Positions 61,521 through 64,000 of a DNA stretch of 64,000 bases are shown one piece after another; position 1 is the stretch's first letter, and each line of letters begins with the position of its first letter. Source of the stretch: Schaalia dentiphila ATCC 17982 (lineage in GTDB: Bacteria > Actinomycetota > Actinomycetes > Actinomycetales > Actinomycetaceae); assembly GCF_000154225.1 (NCBI RefSeq), contig NZ_DS264586.1, positions 1,642,527-1,706,526 on the forward strand, read 5' to 3'. Below the pieces are notes generated by a model that made no database searches, was not told where the DNA came from, and saw only the letters and a list, made by a program, of their open reading frames with translations. Both the position numbers and the translations under genes were made by a program.

Positions 61521-63794
61521 ATGGCCACGAGCACTCATCGCGAGTCGTCGACCGACCTTCCGTTGCCGGAACAGGAATTTGTGGACAGCGCCTACGAGCG
61601 CCTGGACGCACTGCGCGCCTCCTATCGGGATCGTCAGGGGCGCGTTCACTCCACCCACGGGGTCGGCAACGCTCAGGGATGGACCGAGCGCGAGGCCCTG
61701 TCCGCTCACCTGGGTGAAATGGCCGCCCGCCTCGAAGGCGTCGAAGAGCGTCTGGTGTTTGGTCGCCTCGACATGGCCGACCGTTCGACCCGCCACGTGG
61801 GTCGCCTCTCCCTGTCTCACGAGGACGGCACTCCCCTGCTCGTTGACTGGCGCGCACCCGCCGCGCGCCCCTTCTACCAGGCCACGTCAGCCGAGCCGGA
61901 CGGCGTCGTACGCCGCCGCCACATTTCCACCCGCGACCGACGCGTCACCGGCCTCGAAGACGAGCTGCTGGACGCCTCGCACGCATCCGGGCTCGAACTC
62001 CAGGGCGAGGGCGCTCTCATGCACGCCCTCAGCGAGGCGCGTGAGGGCCGCATGGGCGACATCGTCGCCACGATCCAGTCCGAGCAGGACCGCATCATCC
62101 GCGCCTCCGACAAGGGACTCCTGGTCGTCCAGGGCGGCCCGGGCACCGGCAAGACCGCCGTCGCGCTTCACCGCATCGCCTACCTCCTGTACGCCCACCG
62201 CGAGCGCCTCGAGCGTTCGGGTGTCCTCCTCGTTGGCCCCTCGCGCCTGTTCCTGCGCTACATCGAGCAGGTCCTTCCCTCCCTGGGCGAGACCGGCGTC
62301 GTGTCAGTGACACTGGGAGACCTGGTGCCCGGCGTAAACGCGCGCGGCAGCGATGACGAGGCCGTGGCCCTCATCAAGGGCCTTCCCGCGTGGGCGAAGA
62401 TCGTCAAGGAGGCCGTGCGCGCGCTGGCCAAGCTCCCTGACGGTGACCAGGTTCTGCGCGTGTGGAACCGATCGGTCACGCTCACGCGCGCCGACGTGGA
62501 AACGGCGAGGCGTCGGGCGAAGCGCTCGGGCCGCGCGCACAACGTGGCGCGAGAGTCCTTCGCGCGCGAACTCATGGACGTTTTGGCTCTGCGTTTGGCG
62601 CGCGAGGCCGGGGACGCGGACTCCGAGGGCGGCGTCGATCCCGAAGTCAAGCGCTCCTGGCTCATCGAAATCCGCGATTCCGTGGACTGCCGACGTGCAA
62701 TCAACACGGCGTGGATGCCGACGAGCGCACAGACGCTGCTGCGCCGCCTCTACGCTCGCCCCGAGGTCTTGGCGGCAGCAAACCGCAAGGCCGGCTCCCC
62801 CCTGCGTCCCGACGAGCTCGCTGCCCTCGTGCGTCCCCGTTCTGCCCCGTGGACGGTGTCCGACGTGCCCATCCTGGACGAGTGCGAGGAACTGCTGGGC
62901 CCCATGCCGTCATCCTCGACGACGTCGCGCGAAGCCGACGAGGGCGCAATCGAACGCGCCCGCGAGGCGATCGAAGCCCAGAACCTGGGCGGGGGCATCG
63001 TCACCGCCCAGATGCTCGCGGAGCAGGTGGCCGGCCAGGACACCTGGACACCGCTGTCCGAACGCGCCGCAAAGGACCGCGCGTGGGCGTATGGCCACAT
63101 CGTGGTCGACGAAGCCCAGGAGCTCTCCCCCATGGCCTGGCGGGCCCTGCTGCGCCGCTGCCCGTCGCGTTCCTTCACGGTGGTCGGCGACCTCGATCAG
63201 CGTCGCGGCTCCAAGCGCCCACCCACCTGGGAGAAGGCACTCGGACCGGCGGCGCGCGCCCTCGCGGCCGAGTACGCGCTGACCGTCTCCTACCGCACGC
63301 CCGCCACCCTCACGACCCTCGCCGAAGGCGTCGTCGCGCGCGCCGGCGTCCCCGTCCTCTACCCGATGACGGCCGTGCGCGACGTCGAGGATTGCTACCG
63401 CGTCACCCACGTGGATGCGCCCGAGGACGCCCCGGCCTCGTCGAAGGAGAACAGCCCCCTGTGGCGCGCCGTCGCCCAGGCCCAGGGCGAGGCCGAGGAA
63501 CGCCTCGATCGCGAGGCGGGGACCTCCCGCGGCCGCATCGCCCTCATTGTCGGCAAGGAGCGTGCCCGCGCGTGGGGAGCCGACGTGGACGGCGAGACGG
63601 CCCTCTCCGAACGCGTCTGCCTCCTGTCAGCCGTGGCCTCCAAGGGCCTCGAGTTTGACTCGGTCATCCTCGTCGAACCCGCGGAAATCCTCGGTGACGG
63701 CGTCGGCGACCTCTTCGTCGCCCTCACGCGCGCTACCCACGACGTGCATGTCGTCCACTGCGCTCCCCTGCCCGCCGGCATGGAAGAGTGGTAG
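61521..63794 (+). CDS. HelD-like UvrD/Rep-family ATPase (RNA polymerase recycling factor)
   Basis: 757 aa, superfamily-1 helicase fold. An N-terminal alpha-helical arm (about 15-85) is followed by RNA-polymerase-associated domain 1A with Walker A GGPGTGKT at 205-212. The insertion region covers about 260-500. Walker B/motif II is HIVVDEAQELSP (about 530), and motifs IV-VI include VSYRTPATLT, SAVASKGLEFDSVILVEP and LFVALTRATHDVHVV. This architecture matches actinobacterial HelD, which removes stalled RNA polymerase and can protect it from rifampicin. AGGAGG precedes the ATG at 61521. Other UvrD-like roles in repair cannot be excluded. Confidence 0.82.
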   Translation: MATSTHRESSTDLPLPEQEFVDSAYERLDALRASYRDRQGRVHSTHGVGNAQGWTEREALSAHLGEMAARLEGVEERLVFGRLDMADRSTRHVGRLSLSHEDGTPLLVDWRAPAARPFYQATSAEPDGVVRRRHISTRDRRVTGLEDELLDASHASGLELQGEGALMHALSEAREGRMGDIVATIQSEQDRIIRASDKGLLVVQGGPGTGKTAVALHRIAYLLYAHRERLERSGVLLVGPSRLFLRYIEQVLPSLGETGVVSVTLGDLVPGVNARGSDDEAVALIKGLPAWAKIVKEAVRALAKLPDGDQVLRVWNRSVTLTRADVETARRRAKRSGRAHNVARESFARELMDVLALRLAREAGDADSEGGVDPEVKRSWLIEIRDSVDCRRAINTAWMPTSAQTLLRRLYARPEVLAAANRKAGSPLRPDELAALVRPRSAPWTVSDVPILDECEELLGPMPSSSTTSREADEGAIERAREAIEAQNLGGGIVTAQMLAEQVAGQDTWTPLSERAAKDRAWAYGHIVVDEAQELSPMAWRALLRRCPSRSFTVVGDLDQRRGSKRPPTWEKALGPAARALAAEYALTVSYRTPATLTTLAEGVVARAGVPVLYPMTAVRDVEDCYRVTHVDAPEDAPASSKENSPLWRAVAQAQGEAEERLDREAGTSRGRIALIVGKERARAWGADVDGETALSERVCLLSAVASKGLEFDSVILVEPAEILGDGVGDLFVALTRATHDVHVVHCAPLPAGMEEW

Positions 63795-63853
63795 GAGCGA
63801 CCACACCCTGACACCTTGTGTCCCTTTCCGCTCCCGTCTGCCATGATGGGGGC

Positions 63854-64000
63854 ATGACACGCGCACTGCTCCTGGAAAACCCGCACGACGTCGCCGACGG
63901 TATTTTCGCCAAGTTCGGCATCGAGGTGACCCGCGTGACGGGCGCCCTGTCCGAGGACGACCTCATCGACGCGCTCGAAGGCGTGGACTACCTGGGCCTG
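63854..64000 (+). CDS. serA: D-3-phosphoglycerate dehydrogenase, 5' end only
   Basis: 49 codons before the right edge: MTRALLLENPHDVADGIFAKFGIEVTRVTGALSEDDLIDALEGVDYLGL. The spacing and residues match the N-terminus of E. coli-type SerA (LL.E..H, GAL..D.L...I...YLGL, to be followed by RSRT). This is the first step of serine synthesis. CATGAT lies 6 nt before the ATG and no good ribosome site is present. Identity rests on a short stretch. Confidence 0.72.
   Translation, partial: MTRALLLENPHDVADGIFAKFGIEVTRVTGALSEDDLIDALEGVDYLGL

Overview
The window is 64 kb of high-GC DNA with dense, mostly minus-strand operons and frequent ATGA/GTGA stop-start overlaps. Gene content and order (dcw cluster with SepF, YggT and DivIVA; SepIVA beside coaD; bifunctional HisA/TrpF-type PriA; bd oxidase; DUF3040 beside MraZ and DinB) indicate an actinobacterium. 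A secreted GH29 fucosidase carrying choline-binding-type repeats suggests a host-associated member of the Actinomycetaceae (Actinomyces/Schaalia-like). The genus is inferred; no rRNA gene is present to test it.

Layout. 1-2411: 5' portion of a ribonuclease E/G gene, running off the left edge. 2825-10696: cydA-cydB, a strong terminator, then cydD-cydC and an overlapping GAF-domain histidine kinase. 10802-14320: a large secreted alpha-L-fucosidase. 14576-15223: a NarL/DevR-type response regulator, the likely partner of the kinase. 15269-22168: rnc, yceD, sepIVA, coaD, rsmD, recG and a DAK2/FakA-like gene, all on the minus strand. 22370-22561: rpmB on the plus strand. 22745-27224: putA with a TetR regulator upstream. 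27361-29407: two tandem paralogous membrane-anchored proteins of unknown function. 29444-31606: a doubtful small ORF, thiL and a SpoU-type rRNA methyltransferase. 31610-32887: infC-rpmI-rplT with an attenuator-like leader and an apparent AUC start for infC. 33188-35321: an SseB-like gene, priA and an unknown gene. 35414-35644: a small S4-domain protein. 35699-42385: dnaE, an rluD-type gene, lspA, divIVA, yggT and sepF. 42566-57099: pgeF, ftsZ and the division/wall cluster up to mraZ. 57516-59343: DUF3040 and dinB. 59391-64000: a spermidine-synthase-like gene, a PAC2-family gene, a HelD-like helicase and the first codons of serA.

How it fits together. Most of the window is core machinery for RNA processing, translation, replication/repair and septal wall synthesis. 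The wall cluster is a near-continuous run from mraZ to ftsQ with an apparent MraZ operator in front and a separate promoter before ftsZ. murE is missing from its usual place between ftsI and murF. The environment-facing part is the respiratory block: cytochrome bd, its CydDC assembly transporter, and a sensor kinase/regulator pair split by the fucosidase.

I found no CRISPR array, phage, insertion sequence or tRNA gene. The most interesting signals are regulatory: the infC leader and start, a recurring TANNNT box 6-7 nt before start codons that lack a Shine-Dalgarno (candidate leaderless genes, including dnaE), and gene losses or relocations inside conserved operons.
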